A DNA stretch of 64,000 bases from contig JASGDC010000022.1 of NCBI GenBank assembly GCA_047608145.1, positions 54,864-118,863 of the forward strand, written 5' to 3'. Each line of letters begins with the position of its first letter. Positions within the stretch are counted from its first letter, which is position 1. The stretch is from JASGDC01 sp047608145 (lineage in GTDB: Bacteria > Actinomycetota > Actinomycetes > Actinomycetales > Micrococcaceae). The notes under the pieces were generated by a model that searched no databases, was not told the DNA's origin, and saw only the letters and a list, made by a program, of their open reading frames with translations. Of the stretch, positions 11,397 to 20,632 are shown in pieces. Position numbers and translations under genes: made by a program.

Positions 11397-11931
11397 TTTC
11401 TGCGTCATAGTTTTTTAACTGCTTTTTTGCTGCATAAATTTCTTTTTGGGCACTTTGCCCTTTAATTGCCAGTAACTGCCCACGAGACTTCAATAATGGA
11501 AGTGTCATGGGTAGTAATGTTTTTAGAGCTTTTACTGCTCTTGCAGTTACATAATCAGATTGGATATCTAAATCTTCAGCACGATTTCTAAAAACTTTAA
11601 CATTATCTAGTTTTAAGTCAGCAACTACCATTTTTAACCACTGTACACGGCGTTCTAAGGGTTCAACTAAAGTTAATTGAAGGTCAGGGCGCGCGATAGC
11701 TAATGTTAAGCCTGGCAAGCCAGCACCACTGCCAATATCAATAACAGTGGAGTCTGTATCCATTAATTCGTTAACAATCGCACAGTTAAGCACGTGGCGC
11801 TCCCACATGATGTCAGCTTCACGAGGTCCCATTAAACCCCATTCGATACCAGTCGTTTTTAAATGTTTTACATAACGTTCAGCTAATGGCAGTCGATCTT
11901 TAAAAATAGTTTTAGCAGTACTTGGCGTCAT
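11332..11931 (-). CDS. rsmG: 16S rRNA (guanine-527-N7)-methyltransferase RsmG
   Basis: SAM-dependent methyltransferase that modifies a guanine in the 530 loop of 16S rRNA. The Rossmann SAM motif is VIDIGSGAGLPGLTLAIA (about residues 50-67), followed by LTLVEPLERRVQWL and the conserved VTARAVKALKTLLPMTLPLL. The start is taken at ATG 11931 (MTPSTAKTIFKDRLPLA); an upstream reading to 12018 would run into parB. The orientation is odd: in related genomes rsmG continues the yidC-jag strand, but here it faces them and overlaps jag tail-to-tail by 65 bp. About 70 bp separate it from the divergent parB. Confidence 0.92.
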   Translation of the reverse strand: MTPSTAKTIFKDRLPLAERYVKHLKTTGIEWGLMGPREADIMWERHVLNCAIVNELMDTDSTVIDIGSGAGLPGLTLAIARPDLQLTLVEPLERRVQWLKMVVADLKLDNVKVFRNRAEDLDIQSDYVTARAVKALKTLLPMTLPLLKSRGQLLAIKGQSAQKEIYAAKKQLKNYDAEIILLGQQLLHTPTTVVQVQHS

Positions 11932-12002
11932 ACATTTAAGGTTACACGCTATAGCATGATTTACAATAATGTATAGTTTCATTTGAAACGAGAGAGGAAA
12001 AA

Positions 12003-12872
12003 ATGAGAAAAAGACCAAAGCAGAAAAAGTCGTTAGCTAAAGGCTTTGATGCTGTACTTAATAACTCAAGTAATAAGAGAGCTACTGATATTTTCTTTGG
12101 TGATGTTTCCTCAGATACTGCTAGATTTGCTGAATTACCAATAGCGACAATTACTCCTAACCGTAATCAGCCACGTACTAATTTTGATGATAATGCTATG
12201 CAAGAATTAGTTCATTCTTTTAAAACAGTGGGGCAACTACAACCCATTGTGGTTCGTAGTACTGATAAAGATAAATATGAACTAATCATGGGTGAACGTA
12301 GGCTAAGAGCAGCTAGGTTGGCTGGTAAGGACACCATTGCTACCATCATTAGGGAAACAGATGATGAAAATATGTTGCGAGATGCGTTATTGGAAAATTT
12401 GCATCGAGCACAACTAGATCCTATTGAAGAGGCTGCAGCATATAATCAGATGCTTAATGATTTTGGGATTACGCAACAAGAACTAGCAACGCAAATTGGT
12501 CGTTCTCGTCCACAAATTGCTAATATGATTCGTTTATTAAATCTTCCTGCTGAAGTACAAAAATTAGTGCAAGAAGGTGAAATTAGTATCGGGCATTCCA
12601 GAGCTTTAGCTGTTATAAAAGATAAGGAAACGGTAATTGAACTGGCTAAGACAGCTATTGCGAAAAACTGGTCAGTTAGGCAGCTCGAAGAACAAATTGC
12701 AAAATTGCATAGTAAGCCGAAAACTCAAGTGCAAAAGCACAAAGAACTTTCTAAAAAACTATCAGATAAATATCATTTACCAGTAACAGTTACCCAACGC
12801 GGTGAAAAAGGTAGCGTAACTTTTAAATTCAAATCACAAACAGAATTAAATGAACTTTTAGAAAATCTTTAA
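12003..12872 (+). CDS. parB: Chromosome partitioning protein ParB
   Basis: CTPase and DNA-binding protein that loads at parS and spreads to organise the origin. The 289 residues show a basic N-terminus, the CTP-binding ParB/Srx core (ELIMGERRLRAARLAGKDTI, then MLRDALLENLHRAQLDPIEE), the HTH (TQQELATQIGRSRPQIANMIRLLNLP) and a C-terminal dimerisation region. The start ATG at 12003 follows GAGAGG. The usual partner parA, normally immediately upstream, is not here. The palindrome-like AGTTTCATTTGAAACG at 11975-11990, in the divergent promoter region, differs from the parS core at two central bases. Confidence 0.94.
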   Translation: MRKRPKQKKSLAKGFDAVLNNSSNKRATDIFFGDVSSDTARFAELPIATITPNRNQPRTNFDDNAMQELVHSFKTVGQLQPIVVRSTDKDKYELIMGERRLRAARLAGKDTIATIIRETDDENMLRDALLENLHRAQLDPIEEAAAYNQMLNDFGITQQELATQIGRSRPQIANMIRLLNLPAEVQKLVQEGEISIGHSRALAVIKDKETVIELAKTAIAKNWSVRQLEEQIAKLHSKPKTQVQKHKELSKKLSDKYHLPVTVTQRGEKGSVTFKFKSQTELNELLENL

Positions 12873-12889
12873 TTTAATCTATATATAAA

Positions 12890-12920
12890 AACGGCAACTA
12901 CCTGATAGATAGTTGCCGTT
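12890..12920. terminator. Bidirectional terminator between parB and trxA
   Basis: Perfect 11-bp inverted repeat (AACGGCAACTA, 9-nt loop, TAGTTGCCGTT) in the 68-bp space between convergent parB and trxA. A-rich and T-rich flanks on the two sides suit a terminator used from both directions. Confidence 0.85.
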
Positions 12921-12940
12921 AATTTAAACTTGCGGTTTGT

Positions 12941-13261
12941 TTAGAAAACACTTGCTAGGTTCTGTTGAATAGTCGCAGCATTTCCAGCACCTACCATGGT
13001 GTCAGCTTTTTCACCATCTTTAAAACTGATTAGTGTTGGTACTGATACGATGCCAAATTTTGCAGTAAGATTTGGACTTTCATCGATATCAATCTTGAAG
13101 AACTGCACATCATCATGGTCTTCAGCCATCTTTTCTACAATTGGTGTTAATTGACGACAAGGACCACACCAAGTAGCTGAAAACTGTACTACTGCATTTC
13201 CTTTACCGTTTTCTACTAACTTTTCAAAGTTGTTTGAATCAATATTAATTAAATTTCCCAT
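12941..13261 (-). CDS. trxA: Thioredoxin
   Basis: Cytoplasmic disulfide reductase of 106 residues, the standard length. The active site is WCGPC in VVQFSATWCGPCRQLTP, with the cis-Pro loop IVSVPTLISFKDG. It ends opposite parB at a shared hairpin and starts 2 bp after the trxB stop, so the pair forms one operon. trxB-trxA next to parB near the origin is the typical actinobacterial arrangement. Confidence 0.96.
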   Translation of the reverse strand: MGNLINIDSNNFEKLVENGKGNAVVQFSATWCGPCRQLTPIVEKMAEDHDDVQFFKIDIDESPNLTAKFGIVSVPTLISFKDGEKADTMVGAGNAATIQQNLASVF

Positions 13262-13263
13262 TA

Positions 13264-14202
13264 TTACTTTCCTAATTCCCCTAAGTAATGCTCTGCATCC
13301 AAGGCTGCGACACAGCCAGATCCAGCGGCAGTGACAGCTTGACGGTATTTTGGATCGATAACATCTCCAGCAGCAAAAACTCCTTTAATATTAGTTTTTG
13401 AAGTCCGGTCAGTTACTTTAATCGTTTTATCTTCACTTAGTTCAAGCTCATTTTCAAATAATTCAACACGAGGGTCTGCACCAATAGCAATAAAAGCACC
13501 AGTAGCTGCAATTTTGCGTTCTTCTTTAGTATTTGAGTCAAATACGGTAACAGACTCAAGTTTATCTTTTCCATTAAAGCTTTTTACCTGAGTGTTTAAG
13601 ATAATTTCAACTTTGTCATTTTCTTTAGCGCGATCCTGCATTACTTTAGAAGCTCGTAAAATCTCAGTACGATTTAGAATCTTAACTGAACGTGCAAACT
13701 TAGTTAAAAATAGCGCTTCTTCCATTGCAGAGTCACCACCACCGGCAACAATAAGATCTTGATCTTTAAAGAAGAAACCATCACAAGTGGCACACCAAGA
13801 AATACCATGTCCTGAAAGTTTTTCTTCACCAGGAACTCCAAGTTTTCGGTACGCAGAACCAGTGCTAAGAATTACGGCATCAGCATAGTATTCAGTACCA
13901 TCACTAGTGACGATTTTCTTGGGTGTTGCTTTAAGGTCAACCTCGGTTACATCGTCATAGACAACTTCAGTACCAAATTTTTCTGCTTGTTGCTGCATTT
14001 GATCCATTAAATCTGGACCCATGATACCTTCAGCAAAACCAGGGTAATTTTCCACTTCAGTGGTATTCATTAGCTCGCCACCAGCGGTAACTGACCCTGC
14101 AATAACCACAGGTTTAAGTGCGGCACGTGAAGTATAAATACCTGCAGTATATCCTGCTGGCCCAGAACCAATTATTATAACTGAATGTGTAGTATTGCCC
14201 AT
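13264..14202 (-). CDS. trxB: Thioredoxin reductase
   Basis: FAD/NADPH-dependent reductase of thioredoxin, 312 residues. The FAD-binding motif is VIIIGSGPAGYTAGIYTSRA at the N-terminus; the redox-active pair is in WCATCDGFFFKDQD (about residues 135-140); the NADPH motif follows (IVAGGGDSAMEEALFL); the C-terminal FAD motif is GVFAAGDVIDPKYRQAVTAAG. It lies directly upstream of trxA. The signature CATC and the length identify the low-molecular-weight bacterial type. Confidence 0.97.
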   Translation of the reverse strand: MGNTTHSVIIIGSGPAGYTAGIYTSRAALKPVVIAGSVTAGGELMNTTEVENYPGFAEGIMGPDLMDQMQQQAEKFGTEVVYDDVTEVDLKATPKKIVTSDGTEYYADAVILSTGSAYRKLGVPGEEKLSGHGISWCATCDGFFFKDQDLIVAGGGDSAMEEALFLTKFARSVKILNRTEILRASKVMQDRAKENDKVEIILNTQVKSFNGKDKLESVTVFDSNTKEERKIAATGAFIAIGADPRVELFENELELSEDKTIKVTDRTSKTNIKGVFAAGDVIDPKYRQAVTAAGSGCVAALDAEHYLGELGK

Positions 14203-14289
14203 TTTTGCCTTTCTTAATTTATGAAGGTATTAGCTACAACAACTGAAATATTTTAATTATTCCAGATACTAATTTGAGTCTAAGCTTAA

Positions 14290-16530
14290 TTACTTACCAC
14301 GAATAGCTGTACTAGAAATAGCAAGCTGATAGTTATTGTTAGCTTGTGGCAAGGAGGTAATGTTAAGGATAATGTATGGTGTTGTAGGAGTGGAGTCTAT
14401 ATCAATAGAAACACTATTACCACTTAAGCTTTTAGATCCTACTTTCTTTGAAGTTTTATCTAATTGTCCAGTCGTGGAAGTATAAACATCAACGTTACCG
14501 CCACTAGAGTTTGTTTTTTGTATCGTTATATTAGAAACTGCAACTTTTTGTTGTAGCTTATATGAAATTGCTAAGTTACTAGCCTGACCACCAAAATTGG
14601 CAGATGAGTATACTTGGGTCTGCCAAGCAGTAGTACTATCAAAATCATAAGCTTTAGGTAGATTAGTAGCACTAGCCTTTTCAAAATTAGGATTTCCATT
14701 TGCGCCAAGTATGGTAGCACTAGAAATTACTGGAGTACCAGCAATAGGAGCGCCCTTAGATATTTGGGCGTCATCAGCAGTACGTTGTTTGTGCATTATG
14801 AAAGTACCTAGACCACCTATTAATAAGCTTGCGCCTACGACGCCAGCCATAACTTTCATAACGTATGAAGAAGGCTTATCAATAATTTCTTCCTCATCGT
14901 AACGAGCGTTATCGAAAATATGCTCACCACTTACAGTAGCGACTCTAATAGGTTTAATTCTAGGGGTGCTTTCAGTAATTGGGTATGATTTGAAATCATA
15001 CAACGTTGACTTACGCATATTTTTGATAACTTGCAAAAATGTAGGCCCAGTACGAATTCTGGTTTTTTTCGGCTTTTTTGGCTTAGTTAAAGACTTTTTC
15101 CCAGTAGCTGTAGTTGCGACTGTCTTACCTTTATTTAAGCTACTGGTAGTTACTGATCCTTTACCTATTGGAGTGCGTGTTGTAGCTGGCCGTGCTTTCT
15201 TTCCAATCGGCGCTCCAATAGGTGCAGCAGAAACTTTCTTTGATCCAGCACTGCCAATTGCTGGTTTTGCACTTGGTTTTGGTTTAACTTGTCCAGTATT
15301 ATTTACGGGAGGTTTGGTGGTATTTTGTACAGGACTAGTAGTATTTTTCCTAGGTGCAGTTACTGGTTTATTTAAGTTTTTATTAGTATTTTGTGTTGCA
15401 GCTATGTCTGCACCAGCAGCTGCAGTACCGATAGCGCCTGCTCCAGAAACTTTATTCTGCCCCGCTTTAGGAGTATTATTTGATGTTTTATTTTGTATTG
15501 GAGTTTTAGTTACTGAAGGAGAAGCTCCACCAGATGTTGCAACAGCCTTCGGTTTTACTGTGCCAGTTGGTTGTTTAGTCTGAGGTGGTGTTTGTTGCTG
15601 TGTTCCAAATTGAGTTTGTGGTTTTGCTTTAGGTGTCGTTACTTCACCACTTGGAATTGGTGTAGCAGTAACCGCAGGTTTCTGCAATGCAGGCGGTTTA
15701 ACCGCAGTAATTTCACCAGTTTTATTCGGTGGTTTTAGATTAGTAGGAGCCTTAATCTTTTTTAGACTAGAAGTAATAGTTGAAAGACCACCACGTTTTT
15801 TATCTTGTGAAATACTACCCGTGTTTTGAATATTTTTATTATCACTAATAGGTGTCTTTACTGTGTCAGTTGGTTGTTTAGTCTGAGGTGGTGTTTGTTG
15901 CTGTGTTCCAAATTGAGTTTGTGGTTTTGCTTTAGGTGTCGTTACTTCACCACTTGGAATTGGTGTAGCAGTAACCGCAGGTTTTCTACGACGCCCAAAA
16001 TTTGCCTGTGCACCATTATTGAAAGTTGGGTTAGTTGCTGGTTTTCTTCTTCGACCACCGGTAGAGGCCGCACTATTTCCATTTTGTGAATTATTATTGT
16101 CACCACTGAATAGCAAACTATCAAAATCGTCTTTTTTCGTACTATTTGCTTTAACTGACTTTGAGCTTGTAATGGGAGCTTTCGCTACACCAGTGGACTT
16201 AGTAGGAGATTTACTAATGGGTTTTTCATTTTTTAGAAGTACTTTTTGTAGTTCTGAGGCAACAGAATGATTTGTTACTACATAAGTCTGTTTGCCTTCT
16301 AAACCTAAATCTATGATTTGAATGTCTGATTGCACATTGCCAAGAGCAACTTCTCTGGCTGATTCGGCTACAGAACCAGCACTAGCAGGGGTCGAAAGTA
16401 CGACACTGACATTACGATTAAGGATTTGATCCTCACCGTCGTAAACATGATTGCCTTGGCTTGTCTTAGTTACTTCACGAGTAACTTTATAGCGACCGCC
16501 AAGTACACTTCCCAACACAATGTCGCCCAC
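14290..16530 (-). CDS. Membrane protein with truncated pseudokinase N-lobe and extracellular beta-sandwich-like domain
   Basis: A 746-residue protein that matches the C-terminal half of mycobacterial-type MurJ/MviN (pseudokinase, transmembrane helix, sugar-binding-like domain) without the flippase. Residues 1-100 resemble only the N-lobe of a Ser/Thr kinase (LGGRYKVTREV glycine-loop remnant; no catalytic HRD or DFG), so it cannot be an active kinase. Residues ~105-510 are a Pro/Thr/Gln/Lys-rich linker with internal duplications. One transmembrane helix follows (VMKVMAGVVGASLLIGGLGTFIM, near 575), then a ~150-residue extracellular part (AYDFDSTTAWQTQVYSS onward) resembling discoidin/carbohydrate-binding folds. 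In mycobacteria the equivalent pseudokinase binds an FHA protein to control lipid II export; a role in cell-wall control here is inference. Confidence 0.75.
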   Translation of the reverse strand: MGDIVLGSVLGGRYKVTREVTKTSQGNHVYDGEDQILNRNVSVVLSTPASAGSVAESAREVALGNVQSDIQIIDLGLEGKQTYVVTNHSVASELQKVLLKNEKPISKSPTKSTGVAKAPITSSKSVKANSTKKDDFDSLLFSGDNNNSQNGNSAASTGGRRRKPATNPTFNNGAQANFGRRRKPAVTATPIPSGEVTTPKAKPQTQFGTQQQTPPQTKQPTDTVKTPISDNKNIQNTGSISQDKKRGGLSTITSSLKKIKAPTNLKPPNKTGEITAVKPPALQKPAVTATPIPSGEVTTPKAKPQTQFGTQQQTPPQTKQPTGTVKPKAVATSGGASPSVTKTPIQNKTSNNTPKAGQNKVSGAGAIGTAAAGADIAATQNTNKNLNKPVTAPRKNTTSPVQNTTKPPVNNTGQVKPKPSAKPAIGSAGSKKVSAAPIGAPIGKKARPATTRTPIGKGSVTTSSLNKGKTVATTATGKKSLTKPKKPKKTRIRTGPTFLQVIKNMRKSTLYDFKSYPITESTPRIKPIRVATVSGEHIFDNARYDEEEIIDKPSSYVMKVMAGVVGASLLIGGLGTFIMHKQRTADDAQISKGAPIAGTPVISSATILGANGNPNFEKASATNLPKAYDFDSTTAWQTQVYSSANFGGQASNLAISYKLQQKVAVSNITIQKTNSSGGNVDVYTSTTGQLDKTSKKVGSKSLSGNSVSIDIDSTPTTPYIILNITSLPQANNNYQLAISSTAIRGK
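15564..15984 (-). repeat. 118-bp in-frame direct repeat in the linker of the pseudokinase protein
   Basis: Bases 15564-15681 and 15867-15984 appear identical by eye; the offset is 303 bp, exactly 101 codons. Each copy encodes the Pro/Thr/Gln-rich run containing KPAVTATPIPSGEVTTPKAK. Identity at the DNA level implies a recent duplication, or ongoing homogenisation, able to shorten or lengthen the linker without breaking the frame. Confidence 0.92.
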
Positions 16531-16648
16531 TATGATCCTTCCGAATCGTTAAGTCAATACTTGTACTAAATTACTACTCTATACTTTAACATTGATAAAA
16601 GACTTTATATAGGTTCTGATGTCTTAAGTTAAGATTATGCACTTAAAG

Positions 16649-18649
16649 TTAAAATTCTTCACCCAAGATTCCAGTTTCTTTATCAGGTTTAATAGCATTC
16701 TTTTTAATAGTGCGATATATTCCAAAAACAATAAGTATGCCAGCAAAAGCAAAAATTATATTTGTAGTCCAAGTACCCCAAGTAACATGCAGTGAAACAT
16801 GTACTGAAGTTGGCGATGCTACGGGCGATCCGTCAGGACTTTCCGGAGTCAATGTTAACACCGAGTCTCCCGTACCAACAGCAGTTAATTGAACAGCAAA
16901 GTTAACTTGTCTATTTGCAGCTATTTCAACATGTGGTGGTGGAGTTGCTTTTAACTTAGTGTTAGATGTTTTTGTATCAATTTTTAAATTAACTGGTTCA
17001 TCATGATTATTTATTACTAAAAACTTGACCTCAGCAGTATCTGTTAACAGATTAAGGTTACTAGTTTTAACTATTTGAATACTGCCAGTAATTTTTTTAG
17101 CGTTTTCTTGCCAACCATTAAAAAAGTTTTGTTGGTTATTTTTTTGGTTACGAAAACTTGCTGAAGCAACCTCCGCATATGCAGTAGGGCCTACTTCATT
17201 TAGATTTGAAGATCCGGCTACAGCTTTGGAAAAAGCTAATAATTGTTCTTTAGTGGTTTCTGTTTTACTTATTAAATCTGAATCGATTTCAGCAGCACGG
17301 TTTTCATCACTATAACTTAAAGTGCCGTAGCTATCATTTGCTACATTGTCTGTAGCAGTAGCTACATTAGTAAATTTAACCCAAGATGCCTTTTCTAAAG
17401 CACTAAATACACTTTGTACTTTTGCAGGATCTGGATTCCAGTTTCTATTCGCAGTAAATATAATATTACGAGTAATATTTGGCATTTCTCTAGTGATAGT
17501 TGCGGTTTCTGCTAGGAATCTTTGGGTGGTTTGAGTTTGGTTGCTTGTCGCATTTATGCCAGAGAGCAGTTGAGAAAGCTGATGATCAGCTACTAAGACA
17601 TTTGTAGCATTTCCATTCTGAGCATATAAAGAAGTTAAAGTATCTGGAGTATATGTTATTCCTGGTTTAGGGCTGAAATTATTACTGTCAAGAATAAGAG
17701 TGTCTTTATTAGTTGCGATATTGCCTAATAGATTCGGGTCCATGGCGCCATCTGCAGGCCAGATTATATTATTTAAACCTTTAGCATTAGTAGTTCCAAT
17801 GTTTTTAATAGTATCTACAAAATTCTTGTAAGGAGTATTGTCATTAGTTCTAGCTACAGCAACTACATCAGGATCAAAAGCAGGTAGATTAATAGTTTCT
17901 TTGCTACCCATCGTTAAGTAATTTTGGTACCAGAGTTTTCCAGCATCAGTAGTTGATTTGGATGCTTCTTCAATTAAAGCAGGGTCAACTGCCATAGAAA
18001 TAGGGTTATTTTTAACAGTAGTTAGTGTTTTTTCAAGAGGGGAATCTTTTACTAAATCACTATCAATTGGCCCAATCACTCCACTGCTATCTTTAGGTTG
18101 TGGTGAAGTTAATGCAGCTAGTGGGATCAAATTAATTGGCTCATATTGATCAGCAGTATCTATTACGATGAATGATGCTGCTAGAGCTTGAATATCTTCA
18201 CTATTTCCTTTGGTAACATCAACGGTAATTCCACGGGTACCCCAAGAATTAAATTCTGGAGGACTTTCTGCCTTAGAAACAGTTAGTGTAGTGGTGGTAC
18301 TCTGTCCAGGGGCAATACTACTGATGGTATTACTTGTTACTAAAAAACCATCAGGATGGCCTTGAGCCCAATAATCAAGTTGAGCTCTATTTATTAGCAA
18401 ATTTGGATTAATACGTAAATTTACGTTTACATCACTTTGAGTTTCACTTGAAACATTAGTTACGGTAGCTTTTACCGTTAAATCTTGTCCAACTTGTAAA
18501 ATTTCTGGTGAAATATCATTAAACGTAATATTGAAAGTTCCAGAATTAGAGCTAATGGCATTGTTATCTGCAGCATGAGCATTAGGTATTGGTAGTAAAA
18601 AAAATCCAGAAAGTAATGAAACTAAAAAAAATTTGAGAAACTTTTTCAT
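16649..18649 (-). CDS. DUF6049-type secreted, membrane-anchored protein
   Basis: 666-residue exported protein found in Actinobacteria between the NUDIX and MurJ/kinase genes (the position of mycobacterial Rv3909); function unknown. There is a clear signal peptide (KKFLKFFLVSLLSGFFLLPI, cleavage after NAHA), a large extracellular region with CARDB-like beta domains near residues 40-150 (LTVKATVTNVSSETQSDVNV), a second beta-rich region at 545-620, one C-terminal transmembrane helix (TNIIFAFAGILIVFGIYRTI) and a short cytoplasmic tail. It is coupled to the NUDIX gene by an ATGA overlap at its 5' end. Its stop is followed 118 bp later by the pseudokinase gene, leaving no room for murJ. Confidence 0.8.
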   Translation of the reverse strand: MKKFLKFFLVSLLSGFFLLPIPNAHAADNNAISSNSGTFNITFNDISPEILQVGQDLTVKATVTNVSSETQSDVNVNLRINPNLLINRAQLDYWAQGHPDGFLVTSNTISSIAPGQSTTTTLTVSKAESPPEFNSWGTRGITVDVTKGNSEDIQALAASFIVIDTADQYEPINLIPLAALTSPQPKDSSGVIGPIDSDLVKDSPLEKTLTTVKNNPISMAVDPALIEEASKSTTDAGKLWYQNYLTMGSKETINLPAFDPDVVAVARTNDNTPYKNFVDTIKNIGTTNAKGLNNIIWPADGAMDPNLLGNIATNKDTLILDSNNFSPKPGITYTPDTLTSLYAQNGNATNVLVADHQLSQLLSGINATSNQTQTTQRFLAETATITREMPNITRNIIFTANRNWNPDPAKVQSVFSALEKASWVKFTNVATATDNVANDSYGTLSYSDENRAAEIDSDLISKTETTKEQLLAFSKAVAGSSNLNEVGPTAYAEVASASFRNQKNNQQNFFNGWQENAKKITGSIQIVKTSNLNLLTDTAEVKFLVINNHDEPVNLKIDTKTSNTKLKATPPPHVEIAANRQVNFAVQLTAVGTGDSVLTLTPESPDGSPVASPTSVHVSLHVTWGTWTTNIIFAFAGILIVFGIYRTIKKNAIKPDKETGILGEEF

Positions 18650-19134
18650 TTTAAGCTCTCATATTTTTTTGCGGCTAGATTTGATATTTTTCTTTCGTTT
18701 GGGAAAGATAGCCATTTTGGTAAATCTTTTAGCGGCACCCATTCTGCGTCATCGGCTTCTGCATCTGGGTCATTTTCGACTGTTAGTTTACCACCGACTT
18801 TTTTCATTAAATAATGGTAAACGGTCTTATAAATACGAGTGCCTTTGACTACGAAACGATAATTTACAGTACCTAAGTAATCAAGAATTTCACCTTCGAT
18901 ACCAGTTTCTTCAGCTACTTCTCGGACAGCTGCTTCTTCGTTAGTTTCATTTTTTTCTACATGTCCTTTAGGTAGACACCATTCAATTTTACCCCCACGA
19001 TTAGTACGGCAAATTATAGCTACCATCGCTTCTTCAGTAGAAAAATCCACCACAAGACCCCCGGCCGACACTTCTTTAACCATGGGTGGCGGGGTAAGTT
19101 TCCGTTTTGGCTCTTGTGGAATTGGGCGAGACAT
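18646..19134 (-). CDS. NUDIX hydrolase
   Basis: MutT-like pyrophosphohydrolase of about 162 residues with a complete NUDIX box (GHVEKNETNEEAAVREVAEETGIEG, about residues 62-86). The substrate cannot be read from sequence. A basic, Pro-rich N-terminus precedes the domain (MSRPIPQEPKRKLTPPPMVK). The start is set at ATG 19134; TTG at 19158 would add eight residues. It diverges from the CCA-adding enzyme gene, and its TGA overlaps the ATG of the DUF6049 gene. This NUDIX/CCA divergent pair is conserved near actinobacterial origins. Confidence 0.88.
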   Translation of the reverse strand: MSRPIPQEPKRKLTPPPMVKEVSAGGLVVDFSTEEAMVAIICRTNRGGKIEWCLPKGHVEKNETNEEAAVREVAEETGIEGEILDYLGTVNYRFVVKGTRIYKTVYHYLMKKVGGKLTVENDPDAEADDAEWVPLKDLPKWLSFPNERKISNLAAKKYESLK

Positions 19135-19201
19135 ACTTATTACTTTAGCAACTTTCAATGATTTTGAGCAGAACTAAGCGTAACTATATTAAAAGAGTGT
19201 T

Positions 19202-20632
19202 ATGTTAATAAGTGCTATGCCTAAAGATTTTTTACCTAAACTACCTCCGATAGTCCACGAATTAGCTGAGTTATTTACTGCTGATAACTTTGAATTAGCT
19301 TTAGTGGGCGGTCCTGTACGAGATTTATTATTAGGAAGAAAAGCACCAGATTTAGATTTTACGACCAACGCTTATCCAGATGACATTATTGCAGTAGTAA
19401 AAAATTGGGCTGATAATTTGTGGGAAATTGGTAAAGAATTCGGCACTATTGCCCTAGAAAAAGCTGGAGAACAAATAGAGATTACTACTTATCGTGCCGA
19501 AAAATACGATAGTGCTTCTCGAAAGCCAGTAGTTAGTTTTGGGACTAAACTGGAAGATGATTTAGTACGCCGTGACTTTACAGTTAATGCGTTGGCAATT
19601 AAACTTCCAACAGGTGAATTAATTGATGTCACTAACGGCGAAGAAGATTTAGCAGCAAAAATATTGCGTACACCTGGTAATCCAAAAGGCTCTTTTAATG
19701 ATGATCCACTTAGAATAATGCGAGCAGCTCGTTTTGTTTCACAACTTTCAGGATTTATCGTAAATGACACTACGTTAACAGCTATGTCACAGATGCGAGA
19801 ACGTTTAAAGATTGTTTCAAATGAGCGTATTCGTGATGAATTAGTTAAGTTAATATGCGGTGCTAATCCAGTGGCAGGTGTTGAAGTAATGCGTAAGACT
19901 GGAATTTTGGAAGTAGTATTGCCAGAAGTTGCTGAACTGCAGCTCGAAATGAAAAAGGGTTATCACCATAAAGATGTGTATGCCCATACTATGACAGTTT
20001 TACGACAAGCAATTGACTTGGAAACAGCTGAAAATGGTCCTTGTCCTACTCCAGACTTTATTTTACGTTTTGCAGCGTTAATGCATGATATTGGAAAGCC
20101 TGCTACTCGGAAGTTTGAAGAGAATGGGGTAGTTAGTTTTTATCACCATGATTTAGTTGGTGCAAAATTAACTCGTAACCGAATGCGCGAGTTGCGTTTT
20201 GATAAGAAAACAATAAAAAAGGTATCGCGTTTAGTAGAACTTCACCTAAGATTTTTCGGCTACGTTGATGGAGCATGGTCTGATGCTGGAGTCAGAAGAT
20301 ATGTAACAGATGCTGGTGACTTACTTGAATATTTACACCGGATAACTAGAGCTGATGTAACTACGAAAAATAAGCGAAAAGCACAAAAACTCAATGATGC
20401 TTACGACGATTTAGAACAGCGGATAACTGAACTAAAAGAAAAAGAAGAATTAGATGCGGTGCGTCCGGATCTTAATGGTCATGAAATCATGGAAATCCTT
20501 GATATAAAACCTGGTCCAGTATTGGGTAAGGCATATAACTATTTATTAAAGGTAAGATTAGATAATGGACCTCTATCAAAAGTAGAGGCTACCGACTATC
20601 TAAAGAAATGGTGGAGTGAAAATAATGAGTGA
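19202..20632 (+). CDS. pcnA: CCA tRNA nucleotidyltransferase
   Basis: Class II CCA-adding enzyme or related poly(A) polymerase, 476 residues. The head domain has GGPVRDLLLGRKAPDLDFTT with the catalytic DxD; the neck/body carries RAARFVSQLSGF and NERIRDELVKL; a C-terminal HD domain shows LMHDIGKP around residue 295 and VELHLRF. The actinobacterial genes in this position are annotated as CCA-adding enzymes. The start is ATG 19202 or the in-frame ATG 19217. It overlaps the following phosphatase by 8 bp. Confidence 0.9.
   Translation: MLISAMPKDFLPKLPPIVHELAELFTADNFELALVGGPVRDLLLGRKAPDLDFTTNAYPDDIIAVVKNWADNLWEIGKEFGTIALEKAGEQIEITTYRAEKYDSASRKPVVSFGTKLEDDLVRRDFTVNALAIKLPTGELIDVTNGEEDLAAKILRTPGNPKGSFNDDPLRIMRAARFVSQLSGFIVNDTTLTAMSQMRERLKIVSNERIRDELVKLICGANPVAGVEVMRKTGILEVVLPEVAELQLEMKKGYHHKDVYAHTMTVLRQAIDLETAENGPCPTPDFILRFAALMHDIGKPATRKFEENGVVSFYHHDLVGAKLTRNRMRELRFDKKTIKKVSRLVELHLRFFGYVDGAWSDAGVRRYVTDAGDLLEYLHRITRADVTTKNKRKAQKLNDAYDDLEQRITELKEKEELDAVRPDLNGHEIMEILDIKPGPVLGKAYNYLLKVRLDNGPLSKVEATDYLKKWWSENNE

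Noticed and set aside
14966..15583. Long open frame on the + strand, opposite the linker of the pseudokinase protein
   Set aside because: It is antisense to a low-complexity Pro/Thr/Ala-rich coding region, has a repetitive hydrophobic translation, and no ribosome-binding site; it is a shadow.
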